Source of the DNA: Cryptomeria japonica
Lineage: Eukaryota > Streptophyta > Pinopsida > Cupressales > Cupressaceae
Assembly (NCBI RefSeq): GCF_030272615.1
Contig: NC_081405.1
Span: 476,290,008-476,354,007, forward strand
DNA length: 64,000 nucleotides
Direction: 5' to 3'
This document shows positions 11,116-23,114 of the stretch, in pieces. A model generated the notes under the pieces. The model was given only the letters and a program-made list of their open reading frames with translations, was not told the DNA's origin and made no database searches. Each line of letters begins with the position of its first letter. Positions within the stretch are counted from its first letter, which is position 1. The position numbers and the translations under genes were made by a program.

Positions 11116-12045
11116 GATATAAAGTCCTGAAAAAATAAACAAAAAGCATATAAAGTCCTAAAAAAATCAATAAAAAGCATATAAAATTCAAAAAAAATGC
11201 AATAAATTTGGATGGTAAAAACTTGGTAAAAGGGCACTATCTAAGAAGTAAGTTCCTCCATCTATGAGATCACTTTGCGCACCTATCTACTCCATCCTAC
11301 TATATCTATCACTTCCATCTATCTTATCTTATCCATTCTATCCTTCACATCCATTGCTCTGAACCATTAGCAAAAATATACAGCTTACCAATAGTTATCA
11401 ATCTTTGACATACTTGTCATAGTCACTATCTTAGATTTTATCAAAATCAATCATATCTGCATTTCTATTCCGCCATGGTTTGGATCTTGATCAATTCATA
11501 TATTCATAATAAATTTTTGTTTCCATTGGGGGAAAAATCCTAATTCCTTTTTCTAAGGTGATCTTTTGACTCTTTGAAAATCCCAAAACATTCAGAAAAG
11601 TAGGAAAAAAGCTCCCCTAAAAAAACACCTAGGATTTTGAAATAGATAACAAGCAACAAAGCAACGAAAATCAAGGCATTTAATCAACAACTGAATCATG
11701 AAACTTAAAAAATGAAGAATCAATCAACAAGTAATATGAGATTATCAAAGATCATTCATTAAGATGATTCTATCAGTTAATGACCATTAGAACATGTGAA
11801 TGACATGCAAGATTTAGTGTTTATATCTTGATTTTATTGCTAATCATGTACTCTATGCAACTTAAGGATGTCCATGACTAGAGAAGCTATGATGAGGAAT
11901 GATTATTTTCTTTGATTGCTATCTGTCATTTATCTCTTACTATGGTATGAACTTGTCTCAGGATATGATCGACAAAAGATCAAGGAGGATGTTCCAAGGC
12001 ATGCATGAAAGGGGATAATCCTTGTCTATTCTGCAAGCAATACTC
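11116..12045 (+). other. Gypsy-1 3' noncoding region
   Basis: No gene is visible. After the integrase stop there are A-rich repeats of the type AAAAAGCATATAAAGTCC, then mixed sequence. The stretch GGTAAAAACTTGG near 11215 resembles GGTGAAAACTTGG in the mirrored 3' region of Gypsy-2 (near 48720). A purine-rich GGGGGAAAA at about 11528-11536 could be a polypurine tract, with LTR sequence following, but no partner LTR is present to test this. Confidence 0.5.
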
Positions 12046-13185
12046 TAATGAATACTAAGAGGAGGGGTGAATTAGTATACAAAAAAATACTGAACTCAAA
12101 CACTTTAACAGTCTAGCAATAAACCGGTATAACAGTTTAACTAACAAACGGGTTAACACAAATGCAAACCAAATAGCGAGTAAGGCATTCACCCACAGAA
12201 GCACAATCACCATAACATGAGATTTTGATGTGGAAACCCAAATGGGAAAAACCACAGTGAGATGAAACTCATAAGTAACTATCTATAGAATAGTAGCCAG
12301 ACCGATTAAGGTCATACAATGTTCTTTACCAGAATAGATCCTGTTAGGAATCTCAATCTCTGTTAGGAGATAAGTCCAATTAAAGACCACCTTGTGAGAG
12401 GATTTCAGATCCATAGATGTGAACCACCTTGTTAGAGGATTTACAAAGGCTTTTCTAGGCCTACCCGGTTAAGGGTTTCAAACTTGTCGAAGATGTGAGT
12501 AGTCAACAAGTGAATGATCTAGCAAATAGCACAGTTTGCTTGGTTAGATCCATGATAGCTCATTGTTAATGCATTTCAACATTACTTCAGTCTTCAATAT
12601 CTCCACACTCTGTTTCTTCACATAGACCTATTCTTCTTCTATAATCGCACATGCAAAAACCTCTCCAATCACCTTGAACCCTAACACTGCCTAAAACCCT
12701 AGACATGATGTCCTTAAAAGGAATCTGATTTCATGTCAGTTCAATAGGATTACATTGCAAGTTCCTAGGTTCAATGTATCTAGACACATTTGGTAACATG
12801 ACACAAAATCACCGTCAAAGTGTCGGTGGATAGTAACTCATCACAAAAATATACCAGTTGGTAACTCATCACAGAGTATTACCAATTTATACAACTTTAC
12901 CGATTACTGGTTTAATTATTAAACAGATTACCAATTGACAAAAATGAAGACTGGGAAAATGATAACTACTACTTTTAGTTCCTTTGCTCCATTCCGCTTG
13001 AGGTCTTCATGCCACTTGAGATCGGTAAACACTTTCTACAAAACACCGATAGTATAAAGACAACAACATAATACTGGTTTGAAACAAATACCGGTTGAGC
13101 ATAACTCATACATACAAAAAGTGATCTCAAAGCAAGTATATGTCCATCAATGACAATCACAACATAAACATAAAAAATTCCAACA
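12046..13185 (-). repeat. Element B 3' LTR (full length)
   Basis: The LTR is about 1140 bp. Its left end is TAATGAATACTAAG, with TG decayed to TA compared with the right copy TGATGAATACTAAG, and its right end is CCAACA. It matches 24872-25205 over the first 330 bp or so. It carries the AATTCACCCC-type terminal box and the GGTTTTTCCC block (12218-12270) in sense orientation. Confidence 0.87.
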
Positions 13186-13199
13186 ATCTCCCCCTTTGG
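13186..13199 (-). promoter_or_regulatory. Element B polypurine tract
   Basis: The sense strand reads CCAAAGGGGGAGATTGTTGG across the LTR junction, which is identical to Copia-2 at the same place. Two more AGGGGGAG-like tracts lie upstream in sense (13273-13281 and 13391-13400). Confidence 0.85.
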
Positions 13200-14339
13200 C
13201 ATTGATGGCAACACTTAAGAAAATTTTGACATCTAAGTGTTTTACAACAAAAAATATGCCATAATCAAAATTACTCCCCCTAAGCATATTCACTATCCCT
13301 TTGTAGAAAATACAATGTATACTACTTCCTTATAGAGATAAACATGAGAGTATACATAGCATGCATCAAAATTTTAAATACCAGAATACTTCTCCCCCTT
13401 TGCCAACAATGACAAAACACAGCCGAATAACCCCTATTTCTATTAGCTGAATAAATGTTTATGACAATAAAGAGTGAAACTTGTCAAAAACAAATTTAAA
13501 GTCCTACATAAATTGCTTCATGGATAAGGACCATGACTCAAGCAATGAGGTAGCAACCTCACTCTCCATTTGCATTTGGGATACATGTTCCTCCATGGCA
13601 TCCAAGGTACTCATCTCTTGAGTGATTGTCAAGGCATCCAGATTGAGATAGCATTTCTGAAGTATTTGCAGGGCTGGTAGTAGAACCAGTTGTAGTTCCT
13701 GCAAATCCCTGGTCCGGTTGCTGATCTCCAAAACAATTCTTGCAGCCTGAAGTTGAAACTGGTGAATGGTTTGCCCATAAGAGGTAAAGGAATCATATGG
13801 AGTCTTGAAGGTGCTTATGAATGTCTGCAAATCATTTTGCAGTTTGTCTCTTTGAGAAAACACATCATCACATAATAGATGGGGTTGACATATCTTACTA
13901 AGTAGTAATTTCCCCTCATCCATTGCATCTCTAATGTCCTTCTGTGCCTTCTGCAGATCGGACTGGAGCTCATGTAAATTTTTCACCAAGGCAGTGTTCA
14001 AAGCCTTTTGATGCTCCTTTTTGGCATTCGCTTCAACAACCTCTTCTAGGCTTTGTACCTGGTCCTCCACAACTGTGCATAGGAGTTTCAATTGGGCCAG
14101 AGAGGAATCGGTACTAGGGAGGTTGGTACCAGGTATCAAATCGGTAAGAGTGTCCACCGCAGCTTGGATCATGTCTTGCTCCTTCCTCCTTATCACCTCT
14201 AGGTGTTCTTGAGCAAGCTTAATGCTTTGCAACAACTCCAATTTGTTTGCAGATTGGAGGTCAATGGGACTGGTAATGTTAGCTGGTTTGGCTTGACTAC
14301 GGATTGCCTTTCGAGTCTCCACTTGAGTTCTCTATGTCG

Positions 14340-14660
14340 CTCCCTCCTTCTCTTTAGCCCTTAGCTTATCCTCTTCTACCTTCTTTTTCTCTGCTTCCTC
14401 TGTCTTCCTTTTCTCTTCTTCCTTCTTCTCCTCTTCTTTCTGCTTCTCTTCGTCCTTTTTCTTCTCTTCTTCCTTTCATTTCTCTTCTTCTTTCTTTTCT
14501 GCTTCCTTCTTCTTCTTCTTCTCTTCCTCTTGTCTATTATTCTCCTCTTCTTTTCTCTTGTCCTCTTCCTGTTTCCTCTTTTCCTTTTCTTTTCTCTTGT
14601 CCTCTTCTTGTTTCCTCTTTTCTTCTTCCTGTTGCTTCTTCTCTTCCTCTACCTATTTTT
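14340..14660 (-). repeat. Low-complexity GAA/GAG repeat coding Lys-Glu
   Basis: The plus strand is almost pure CTT/CTC/TCC. The minus-strand translation is a run of EEKRKQEE-type units inside ORF2 of element B. A charged single alpha-helix is a reasonable expectation, but replication slippage could equally have expanded it. Confidence 0.85.
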
Positions 14661-15270
14661 CTTGTCCCGCCGCTTTGGTTGATGTACTCGGAGTAACATC
14701 TTCATCGTTCAAGGCATCAACATCGATGGGTTCCATTTGATCAGTGACCGATACTCCTTCACTATCATATGATTCTTCTGGTTGATTGATTTCTGGTTCT
14801 TTCTCAGCTTTCCTATTGGCTTCTGCCACTTGGTGCAACTTTAGAGCAGATTGAGCAAGGGAGTGGGTATCTTTTATCACTTCCAGGACTTTTCCTTCTA
14901 GCAATAGGAGTCTCCTTCTTCTCATGAAGAAGAGGCCTTATATCTTTCCACCACTTCATAAAGTTCTGATTTAGGTACATCAGGAAAGTATTGTGCAAAT
15001 ACTTCCTCTATTATTTCTCATTCCTTCTCTATGGAAATGCACTATTTGTTATCTAAAGAATTAGGTGTCTCAGATTTAATTTATGATGGCTATCGGTCAT
15101 TAATACATAAATAGTTAATGGCTTCCTATTCAACTTCTTCCTTTTCATCATCATTAAAATCATCAAAGCACTCTTTCAAATCACCAAGAACTTTTCTTCT
15201 AATATTCTTAATAGTTCTTTGACAATGTGTCAAAGGTTTGTAGGCAGAAATATTAATATTTACCAGTGTA

Positions 15271-15275
15271 GATGT
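15271..15275. repeat. Target site duplication of element A, left copy
   Basis: GATGT stands directly before the TGTTAGG LTR end. The same five bases follow CCAACA at 21752-21756. Confidence 0.92.
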
Positions 15276-16077
15276 TGTTAGGATTCCCACAGATACTGAG
15301 AGGGGGGTGAATCAGTATCTAACCGGTTGTAAGATTTTCTTAACTTAAAACATGTGGAGCATATTAATACTATGTACTAGTAAACATAAAGTAATGCAAT
15401 AAACATAGACAAAAGCAACCACATGAAAAACACACCATAACATAATATTTTAACAAGGAAATCCGATGCGGGAAAAACCTCGGTGGGATTTGTGACCCAC
15501 AATATTCACTTACTAGCCAATAAGAGAATATTACTGCTACAAGAGGGGCCTGCACATGCAGGAAGGCCAAGTGCCTAGAGCTCACTGCTCAATTACAAAA
15601 TGGGAAGTCTCACTGACTTACAAAATGGATTATAAAAATCCAATGTTTTGTACTGCTTCAAAATAGCATCTACTATGCCAGATCCAGTACCGGTTTCTGT
15701 TCTGCATCTTACATAAACCCTTAACCTATAATTTGCATAATAGGTCTGCCTTATTTCACCTAATTACATTCCTCTGTATATTACAAAATGTTCTACAATG
15801 ATCTCTCTTATATAAGAGTCATTTCACAACTTGCCAAGTTGGCTTACAATGATTTTACAATAATAAACAAAATATATTAACAATAAAATTCTTGTCGGCT
15901 TCTGTGCTGGTATGCTTCCTTTTAGTGCCAGTGCTAGTGGTTTGTGTGCCGGTGTAGATTCTAACTTTTCTAGTGCCGGTGGATTGTCTTGCCAGTGTCA
16001 TAGGATTGTAAGGTTGCCATCAATGACAAAACCTTCAATCACCTACAATGTCTCATTGGAGTGTGCATTTGCCAACA
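15276..16077 (-). repeat. Element A 3' LTR
   Basis: The 802-bp LTR pairs with 20949-21751. In sense it has TTATATAAG (TATA-like, 15807-15816), the GGTTTTTCCC block (15451-15510) and the GATTCACCCCCC box near its end (15303-15314). Confidence 0.93.
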
Positions 16078-16090
16078 ATCTCCCCCTTTA
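16078..16090 (-). promoter_or_regulatory. Element A polypurine tract
   Basis: The sense strand reads TAAAGGGGGAGATT directly before the 3' LTR. It differs by one base from the Copia-2 and B tracts. A second AAAGGGGGAG copy lies upstream in sense at 16225-16235, and a weaker one at 16177-16184. Confidence 0.87.
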
Positions 16091-16255
16091 GCATTGATGG
16101 CAACACTCATGAGAAAATTCAAAAAGTGTAGTCCAAAAATATGTTACCAAAAATGTGTGAACCAAAAATGTGTGAACTCCCCTTGAGTAGATGAGTCTTT
16201 AGCTGATTATTTTCTCATACCACTACTCCCCCTTTGGCATCAATGACAAAGGTTG

Positions 16256-19200
16256 TCAAAGTGTCAATAGAGTATGGTTTCTTGTCTCAACCTTGTAACC
16301 AATCTGAAAAAGTTCTGCCAGAACCAAATTCAAGTTCTCAATGAACTTTTTACTGTCTTTTATTGCGGCCTCTGTCCTTTGAACTGTACCGGTGAGGTGT
16401 TGCATTTTCTCTGCCAGTGTTTTCTGTCCTTGTACTAATGCATTAGATATTTCTTTCTTTAAACATGCGAGGTAGTCCAACTTTGGACTTAGTCTCCATT
16501 TCACATCCTTAGCCTTACTTTTTAATTTCTCCTTTTCTCTTTCTAGCTTTAGTAACTCTTCCTCAAAACCTATTATCTTTTAGTATCTTTCTCATTTTCT
16601 TGTCTATGTCAACTGTTAAAAAGTTTGTCTTACAAGTGTCTCTATACAAAGTTTTGAACTCCTTAAGTGTGATGCACAGTTCTGGTAGAAGTTTGTCAAT
16701 CTGCCTTGTACACTTCTTTATTTGTTCCTCAAAGAATTTCTGTTTTTCTTTTTCTAACATCTCTTTGAATGCTTCCTCCTTTATTTATTCAACTATCACT
16801 GTGTTGTCAGTAATATACGTAGACAAAGTGTCAAGTTGACTCAAAGAATCCTTATTATCTATATTGCATTTTGGAGCTATCATCTTCAAAATTGGAATTG
16901 TGTCATCTATAGCTTTATATGCCTGTGAACTACAATCTGTTATTTTATTTAAAGAATCTAAAAGAACTTCAGTTACATTTGTTGATTTAAATCCTACAGT
17001 TGAAGAGTCAAGACTCTGAATTCCACTGGTAGGAGCAATATCCTTGCTTGTAGTGACATCTGGTAGGTCAGTTTGTGTTTCCATTTCTTTAAACAAGGGT
17101 TTGTCTTGCTCAGTAGTTGCAGGTGGCACTGATTCTATATTAACCCAGTCCTATTTTGGAGCTTGTTGCTTTGCTTGTTGCTCTGTTTTCCTATCTATCG
17201 GTTTACCTTCAGTGTTATCTATATTATCAGTTATCGGTGGCTCACTAGCCTTATCTATCTTATCGGTTGTGTCCTTATCTACCACAATGTTGACCTTCTG
17301 AGTATCAACATTTACTGTGTATAGTACCTTAGAATTAAGATTTGTATCCTCTTGTGATATATCCATACTCTCATCAGCCAGTTGATCTTTAGTTGTTGTT
17401 ACCGGTGGAGTAACTAGAGGTGGTGGGGATAAATTATCTCTTATTTTGATGCTTGGAGGTCCACCAACCTTTCCTTTTCCTTTATCCTTGTCTTTCTGAT
17501 ATGCCTTGATTGGTTTAGGGTTTCTATACTCTTCCTGTTTTTCCTTCTCAACAAGGAATATATCCCATGCATTTTTTAGTTTCTTCTATAACCTCATTTA
17601 CTCTTCCAACCATTAGTGCAATATGCCAGTGTGTAGTAGAGAATACTAACTGGTTAGCTTCTACAATTAGATCATCTATTTCTTTCAATGAATTAACTAG
17701 GTAGACAACAAGTAATTTTTCAACTTTTATTTTCTTGTCAAGATCTACAACAGCTTGTCTTCTTGCTTCCAGTCTCTTGAATAGTTCATCTGGTAGTTCA
17801 TCTACAACTTGCATCAAGAACTTCTTGTAGATATCTAAGTGTAAGATAACACTATTTTCAAACTTTTCTTTATCATCAACTGATAGTGAGTCATATAGTT
17901 TGTTGATGTTTTTCAATTGTCCTTCCTCTGTTATTTCATCTAGCAGTTTGTCAATTAGAGCAATATTTTGTTGAGTCCTTTTCTTTGGTGTCAACTGTTT
18001 CTTCTTAGGAGTAGACTTCTTGACCAAGGGCCTCACTGCATGTTGTTTTTGTCTGGTTCTTCTAGGCAAAGGTGTGGATATCGGTGAAGGTTGTCTTTTC
18101 CTCACAACTCTTTTAAATGCAACTGGCATGCCACTCTCTGAAGAAGTTGCTACCAGTGAAAGGTGAGTTTCTATTTGTTGTGCATGTAACTCATCTTCAG
18201 TGATACGGGTTTGTTTTAGCACATCTTCTTTGATAGCCTTATCCTACCTTGAACCTCTCCTCACTGTTGCTTCTAATTTCTTCACTCTCTTCTTGGATTG
18301 AATTTGATTCTCAATGGTTTCAGCACTGCCAAATACTTCTTCCTTAGGTTCATTGGGTGCTTCCAAAAGGGCTTTAGCATATGTTTCAATGATGTGATCA
18401 TCTGTCTCATAACCCATTTTAGTAACCCAAATTGTTCTTGGGATAACTGCTTCCATCCAGATCTCATCCTTATTAATCACAAAGCATATGTCATCCTTAT
18501 ATTTATCTACAATTGTTTGTGATAATCTTACTCTAGTGTTCATTTTGGCCTTTAATGCTTGAAAGTATTCATTAATATTCTTTTCTCTATTTTCACCCAT
18601 ATTGTTCAATAAGTCAGATAATTGTTTGCCTACCAGTATGTCAAATCCGAGGGTCTTATTATATATACTGGGCACCTGTTTGGTTATATGTAGCATTAAG
18701 CAAACAAGTAAGTTACCAAATCTAAATGTCCCTTTCTTATCCTTCTTGATCTTTCCCAGATTGTCAATAAGTTCATCCTTTAACCATTCACATACATCAA
18801 TTTTCACATTATCTTTAACCATATCATGAGCACTTTTATGCATAACCTGGAAACTAAGTTAAGTCTGTTTGCATGTGTTGTTTTGTAACCTAGAATCATG
18901 CTAATGAATCTCACATTTATGTCACTTACATCATTCACCCTTAAAGACCTTTTGTCGGATGTTGCACCTATTAGGTTCATTACCAGGTCATTTGAGACCT
19001 TCTTTGTTTTGTCTGGTCTATTACCGGTGGAAGGTAACCCTGTTATAGCTTTCACAGCTTCCTTGGTAATTTTATGAATTGAATCTAGCCAGAAAAATTC
19101 ACCATGTACCCTGCTCAACACTATCCTTATCACTTCCTTGGGGAATTCTGGAATGCAGAGAATTTCAGTGAATCCTAGGGTTTCAATAATTTTGTGTTTA

Positions 19201-19463
19201 GGTTTCACATTACCAAAATCATCACATATGATAGTCTTGTTCATGTTCTTGTTTTCCTCATTACCTAGTTCTTCTATATGGCAATGGATGTACATTCTAG
19301 GGTCTTGTGCAAAAACAACTCCTTTGGGGATTTGGGAAAATGCACCAAAATTATCATCCTTTTTAGCTATCTTGGGAACTAACTGAAATACGGGCCTAGG
19401 GCACTTGATTACTTCCACTATAGTAGGGTTTGCTATGAATTTAGGTACAAAAGAGGATGCCAT
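16256..19463 (-). pseudogene. Element A ORF2: conserved unknown protein
   Basis: The start at 19463 gives MASSFVPKF; the B and C copies also begin MA. The globular part (19463-18244) holds the conserved motifs LSRVHGEFFWLD, ITKEAVKAITGLP, MILGYKTTHANRLN, DVCEWLKDELIDNL, FGNLLVCLMLHI and KYKDDICFVI followed by MGYE. A basic linker rich in Arg, Lys and Pro (18222-17950), an acidic helical part, a Thr/Asp-rich linker and a C-terminal coiled coil (16760-16256) follow. Breaks are a frameshift near 18840, a stop at 18244 and frameshifts near 17548 and 16560. No enzyme motif is seen. Function is unknown; a structural or RNA-packaging role is only a guess. Confidence 0.7.
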
Positions 19464-19803
19464 GATAAATACCTTTTTCTGCCTTTGGAAAGATTGATTG
19501 CCGAAATGCTTTGCCTCTTTGCTCGAAATGCCTTAGCTTTGGAAATTTCATGCTCTTCGAATGTTTGAATGCTCGGTGAAGTGAAATGGAGCCAAAAACA
19601 TTAATTTATAATGTCAATTTTGCCAACTACCACATTTAATGCTTGCCGGTTAAGTACTTACTTAACATATCTGCTGGTATAGAAGTAATTTCAATTTCTT
19701 ACCATCAACCGAGGGAATAATAGCATATTTCACATTGATTGCCGAACCCTCAAAAGAATTTTCTTCAATTAGATGAAGAGACTCCTGCCGGTGGAGTGCT
19801 ACT

Positions 19804-20904
19804 CTATTCTACCGATGGAGGAGTATTCCCAACACCATTTAGGTCTGATTTCCTCATCCATTGTTTTGAGAATTTTTTCTTTACTTCTTCAATATTTTCT
19901 TTACCTTTCAAACTAGGACCTTTGTTGTCTATCGGTGAGGACTTGCTTCTACAAAAATCAGCAATATGCTCAATTTTGTTACATGCACAACAAGTCACAT
20001 TATTTCTCTGAATAGCCTTTCCATAACCTATGTCAGTTTGTGTTCTGCATTGATTAGATAAATGTCCAAATCTTCCACAAACATAACATCTTACATTCAT
20101 TCTGCAATTCTCAGAGTTATGACCAATTTTGTTGCATTTTGAATATTGACCGGTGGGTGCATTGGTATTCTGATAATTTCTGGATCTACATTGGTTTTCT
20201 CTATGACTATACTTGTTACAGTTAAAGCATTTATCATTGAATTTATAAGCAGTAGGTTGTCTTACCGGTTTGCCATGATCCTGTGTGTTTGTAGTACCGG
20301 AGCTTTCACCAGTTTCAAAGCCAAGACCATTAGTGTCACCATTAGGTATCTGATTCTTCAACAAGTCACCAAGTTCCTTTGAGCTTTTCTTGAATTTTTC
20401 TTTATGTTGATTTGCAGCAGCTAGTTCTCCTTCCAAGATACCTTTTTGTCTCATGAGTTCATTTGAGTCATTTTGTGCATGCATCAGATTTGTCTTCAAC
20501 ATATCATTTTCATAACTAAGTCTTGTGTTTTCATTTGCAACATCATTTAGTCTTCTAGTCAAGTCTTCTTCATTCTTCTTTCTATCTTCAATTTCTTTAC
20601 AAAATCTCATATTCATATCCTGCATCTCATTCTTTGTTGTCATGTTTTCTTGTTTCAGCTTATTCATCAAATCACTAAGAGTTTCCTTTTCATCATTCTC
20701 ATTTTGTGTCTTTTCACAAAGTTCTCTTCTCTTGTTTCTTGAAATAGTAAGATTTTCTTGAAGTGCTTGAATGATATCCTGAGCAGCCTTTAGATCATCT
20801 TCAATTTTGATATTTTTCAATTTTTCTGCATCATAGTCTGAGAGAGCTCCTTCAAGTGGCTTCATCAAGTTTTCCATCTCTACCGGTGTCAAGATCTTCC
20901 TCAA
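19804..20904 (-). CDS. Element A ORF1: coiled-coil, four-knuckle CCHC Gag-like protein
   Basis: The 366-codon frame is open from an ATG 31 nt inside the PBS. Residues 1-190 are strongly heptad-like coiled coil (Lys, Glu, Asn, Leu rich). A Ser/Thr/Gly linker follows, then four CX2CX4HX4C zinc knuckles: CFNCNKYSHRENQC, a second whose first Cys is Tyr (YSKCNKIGHNSENC), CYVCGRFGHLSNQC and CCACNKIEHIADFC. The tail is basic. Zinc knuckles of this type bind nucleic acid, and the position directly after the PBS is that of Gag, so a nucleocapsid role is inferred. It does not resemble the copia Gag core of Copia-2. It is one of very few unbroken frames in the window. Confidence 0.8.
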   Translation of the reverse strand: MRKILTPVEMENLMKPLEGALSDYDAEKLKNIKIEDDLKAAQDIIQALQENLTISRNKRRELCEKTQNENDEKETLSDLMNKLKQENMTTKNEMQDMNMRFCKEIEDRKKNEEDLTRRLNDVANENTRLSYENDMLKTNLMHAQNDSNELMRQKGILEGELAAANQHKEKFKKSSKELGDLLKNQIPNGDTNGLGFETGESSGTTNTQDHGKPVRQPTAYKFNDKCFNCNKYSHRENQCRSRNYQNTNAPTGQYSKCNKIGHNSENCRMNVRCYVCGRFGHLSNQCRTQTDIGYGKAIQRNNVTCCACNKIEHIADFCRSKSSPIDNKGPSLKGKENIEEVKKKFSKQWMRKSDLNGVGNTPPSVE

Positions 20905-20934
20905 GCTGTTAGGCTTCTAAAAATAGAGGACTAA

Positions 20935-20946
20935 GCTCTGATACCA
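20935..20946 (-). promoter_or_regulatory. Element A primer binding site
   Basis: The reverse complement reads TGGTATCAGAGC, identical to Copia-1 and Copia-2, and is two bases inside the LTR. Confidence 0.9.
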
Positions 20947-20948
20947 AT

Positions 20949-21751
20949 TGTTAGGATTCCCACAGATACTGAGAGGGGAGGGTGAATCAATATCTAACCG
21001 GTTGTAAGATTTTCTTAACTTAAAACATGTGGAGCATATTAATACTGTGTACCAGTAAATAGAAAGTAATGCAATAAATAGAGACAAAAGCAACGACATG
21101 AAAACACACCATAACACAATATTTTAATGAGGAAACCCAGTGTGGGAAAAACCTCGGTGGGATTTGTGACCCACAATATTCACTTGTTGGCCAATACGAG
21201 AATATTACTACTACAAGATGGGCCTGCACATGGAGGAAGGCCAAGTGCCTAGAGCTCACTGCTCAATTACAAAATGGGAAGTCTCACTGACTTACAAAAT
21301 GGATTATACAAATCCAATGTCTTTCACTACTTCAAAATAGCATCTACTATGCCAGATCCAGTATCAGTTTCTGCTCTACTTCTTACATAAACCCTTAACC
21401 TATAATTCACATAATAGGTCTGCCTTATTTCACCTAATTACATTCCTCTATCTATTACAAAATGTTCTACAATGATCTCTCTTATATAAGAGTCATTTCA
21501 CAACTTGCCAAGTCATCTTACAATGATTTTACAATAAAAAACAAAATATATTAACAATAAAATTCCTGTCGGCTTCTGTGCCGATATGCTTCCTTTTACT
21601 GTCGATGCTGGTGGTCTATGTGCTAGTGTAGAATCTAACTTTTCTAGTGTCAGTGGATTGCCTTGCTAGTGTCATAGAATTGTAAGGTTTCCATCAATGA
21701 CAAAACCTTCAATCACCTACAATGTCTCATTGGAGTGTGCATTTGCCAACA
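20949..21751 (-). repeat. Element A 5' LTR
   Basis: This is the promoter-bearing LTR of element A, 803 bp. The TATA-like CTTATATAAG lies at 21481-21490 and the GGTTTTTCCC block at 21124-21180. The LTR is joined through AT to the PBS at 20935-20946. Confidence 0.93.
21481..21490 (-). promoter_or_regulatory. Element A TATA-like box
   Basis: CTTATATAAG is palindromic and conserved in both LTRs (15807-15816). Its position in the middle of the LTR fits a U3 promoter, with transcription running to the left. No start site can be proven from sequence. Confidence 0.5.
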
Positions 21752-21756
21752 GATGT
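21752..21756. repeat. Target site duplication of element A, right copy
   Basis: GATGT follows the right LTR end and pairs with 15271-15275. A 5-bp duplication is normal for LTR retrotransposon integrases. Confidence 0.92.
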
Positions 21757-23114
21757 TGCCGGTTCATTCTTTGTCTTTTTCCTCATTTGCCTAGTCTTCT
21801 TAGGCTGTTCTTCAGACATAGTGTCCTCTAAGTCCGGTGTGTTGTCTTTTGTCTTTGGCTTTCTCTCAAAGACTTTGGCGGGTGCAACTTCTAGTTTCTT
21901 CTTTGCTAGTGACCACTAGGTCACTTTAGGACTTGTTGTAGTAACCGGTGTCGATACTGAAGGCACTGCCTTTCCCTTCTTTACTGAAGGATCTTCAACT
22001 GGTGTAACCCTTTCCAAATAGGTTCCGGTTCTCTTTGCCTTTGGATCAAGGGGCGAGGCAAGTAGGGTAGAGGCATACCCATCTAGCATGTCATACATTA
22101 CCTCATATCCCATGGGTTCCACTTCTTCCTGTCTAGGCTCAACCGCCTCCATTATGCACTCATTAGCTTTGATGGTGAAGCAGATGTCATCTTCATATTT
22201 CTTGACAATATCACTTGATATTCTCACTCTTTGGCTCATTTTGCATCTGAACTCATCAAAGTATTTGTTCAGAATTTCTGGATAACTGATTCCAACCGCT
22301 TGAAGGCTTTCCTTGATTTGCTTTGTAACCGGTTGGTCAGTAGACCACTAAATATCTCTGACTCCTCGTAAGTAACCTTGGAAGTAGAAGAACAACCCAA
22401 CCAATAGTTTTCCAAACTTAAATCTCAAGGCATTGTCCTGTTAATCAACTTTAGGTTCACCAAAAGTTGCCTTTTCATACAGGTGCATAAATCAAATGAT
22501 GCATCTTCCATGATCATCCTGTAGGCAGCATTTACCGCTACAGCAGAGACAGAGTTGATCCTGCTAGCATAAAATGTCCGGTAACCTATTACCATGTAGG
22601 TATATTTGACCAGATCATCCTTGATGGGATTGATGGTCATTCCTCGTTGGTCACTCACAAAACCGATGAGCTTGGTCATTTTCATCTTACTGATCTTCCT
22701 TAGGGCTGGCACTTCACCGACATTATAGAAACTAGTGATGACATGAATCACTTCCAGTGTGATGTCATGCATCTGCTCTAAGTACATTTTATCACCGTGC
22801 ACTCTGCTCAGAATGATGTAGATGTGATCATCTAAAAACTCTTCAAGGAAATAGACCGCATTGTGAAGCTTCTTCTTTTTCAAGATGTTGAATTCCAGTT
22901 TGGTCTTCTTGTCCTTTCCACAAAATAAGCTTAACTAAGAATGGATCATCAGAGATCCTAGGTCTTCAATCTTACAATCAATATAGTCTGAAATATCTTC
23001 GTCCACTATAACACCAACAGGTATTTGAGATAGGGCATTATATTTTGCCTTCCGTTGGATGAAGTCTACTAAATCAACGGGTGCTCTAGAGTCAGAGTGT
23101 GATGCGGAAGCCAT
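21757..23114 (-). pseudogene. Element B ORF2, N-terminal half
   Basis: The start at 23114 gives MASASHSDS, upstream of the same globular domain as in A and C. Shared motifs are LSRVHGDKMYLEQM, ITLEVIHVITSF, MVIGYRTFYASRINSV and FDLCTCMKRQLL, then, after frameshifts, KYEDDICFTI, MEAVEPR and PMGYEV. A basic linker ending in TRQMRKKTKNEPA leads straight into the element A insertion at 21756. Stops and frameshifts lie near 22940, 22425 and 22260. The product is the second protein of the pol-less family, function unknown. Confidence 0.68.

Larger units (their letters stand above)
2741..12045 (+). mobile_element. Gypsy-1: decayed Ty3 element with dual RNase H
   Basis: Domain order on the plus strand is retropepsin, long linker, reverse transcriptase, RNase H, a second RNase H, integrase and 3' noncoding DNA. 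That order and the second RNase H fit the Tat/Ogre branch of plant Ty3 elements. The gag end was displaced by Copia-1, and the RT/RNase H junction is split by the 6116-8777 insert. From 5106 to 10790 the coding phase is the same on both sides of that insert. At the right the element runs into element B at 12046. Gypsy-2 (48794-60110) is a related copy in the opposite orientation. Confidence 0.88.
13504..15275 (-). pseudogene. Element B ORF2, C-terminal half
   Basis: This is the continuation of ORF2 after the element A insertion, unknown in function. From 15270 down it reads a degraded acidic stretch with several stops (15270-14925), an open segment (14925-14653), and a Lys/Glu repeat region (14660-14340). 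A long heptad-rich coiled coil follows at 14322-13504 (272 residues, e.g. LHELQSDLQKAQKDIRDAM). It ends 305 bp before the PPT. Element A has the same order: acidic segment, basic segment and C-terminal coiled coil. The C-terminal open frame is intact, which is notable among so many broken frames. Confidence 0.7.
15276..21751 (-). mobile_element. Element A: complete pol-less LTR retrotransposon
   Basis: The element is 6476 bp, with LTRs of 802 and 803 bp ending TGTTAGG...CCAACA. It is flanked by the 5-bp direct repeat GATGT (15271-15275 and 21752-21756), which shows integrase-mediated insertion. Internal order on the minus strand is PBS, ORF1 (CCHC protein), ORF2 (unknown) and PPT. The 4.9-kb interior contains no protease, integrase, RT or RNase H motif. 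It sits inside ORF2 of element B. Its two LTRs look very similar but carry scattered differences, so it is not brand new. Confidence 0.93.

Noticed and set aside
14558-14740. Ser/Phe/Cys-rich plus frame
   Set aside because: It is the antisense of the Lys/Glu repeat in element B ORF2.
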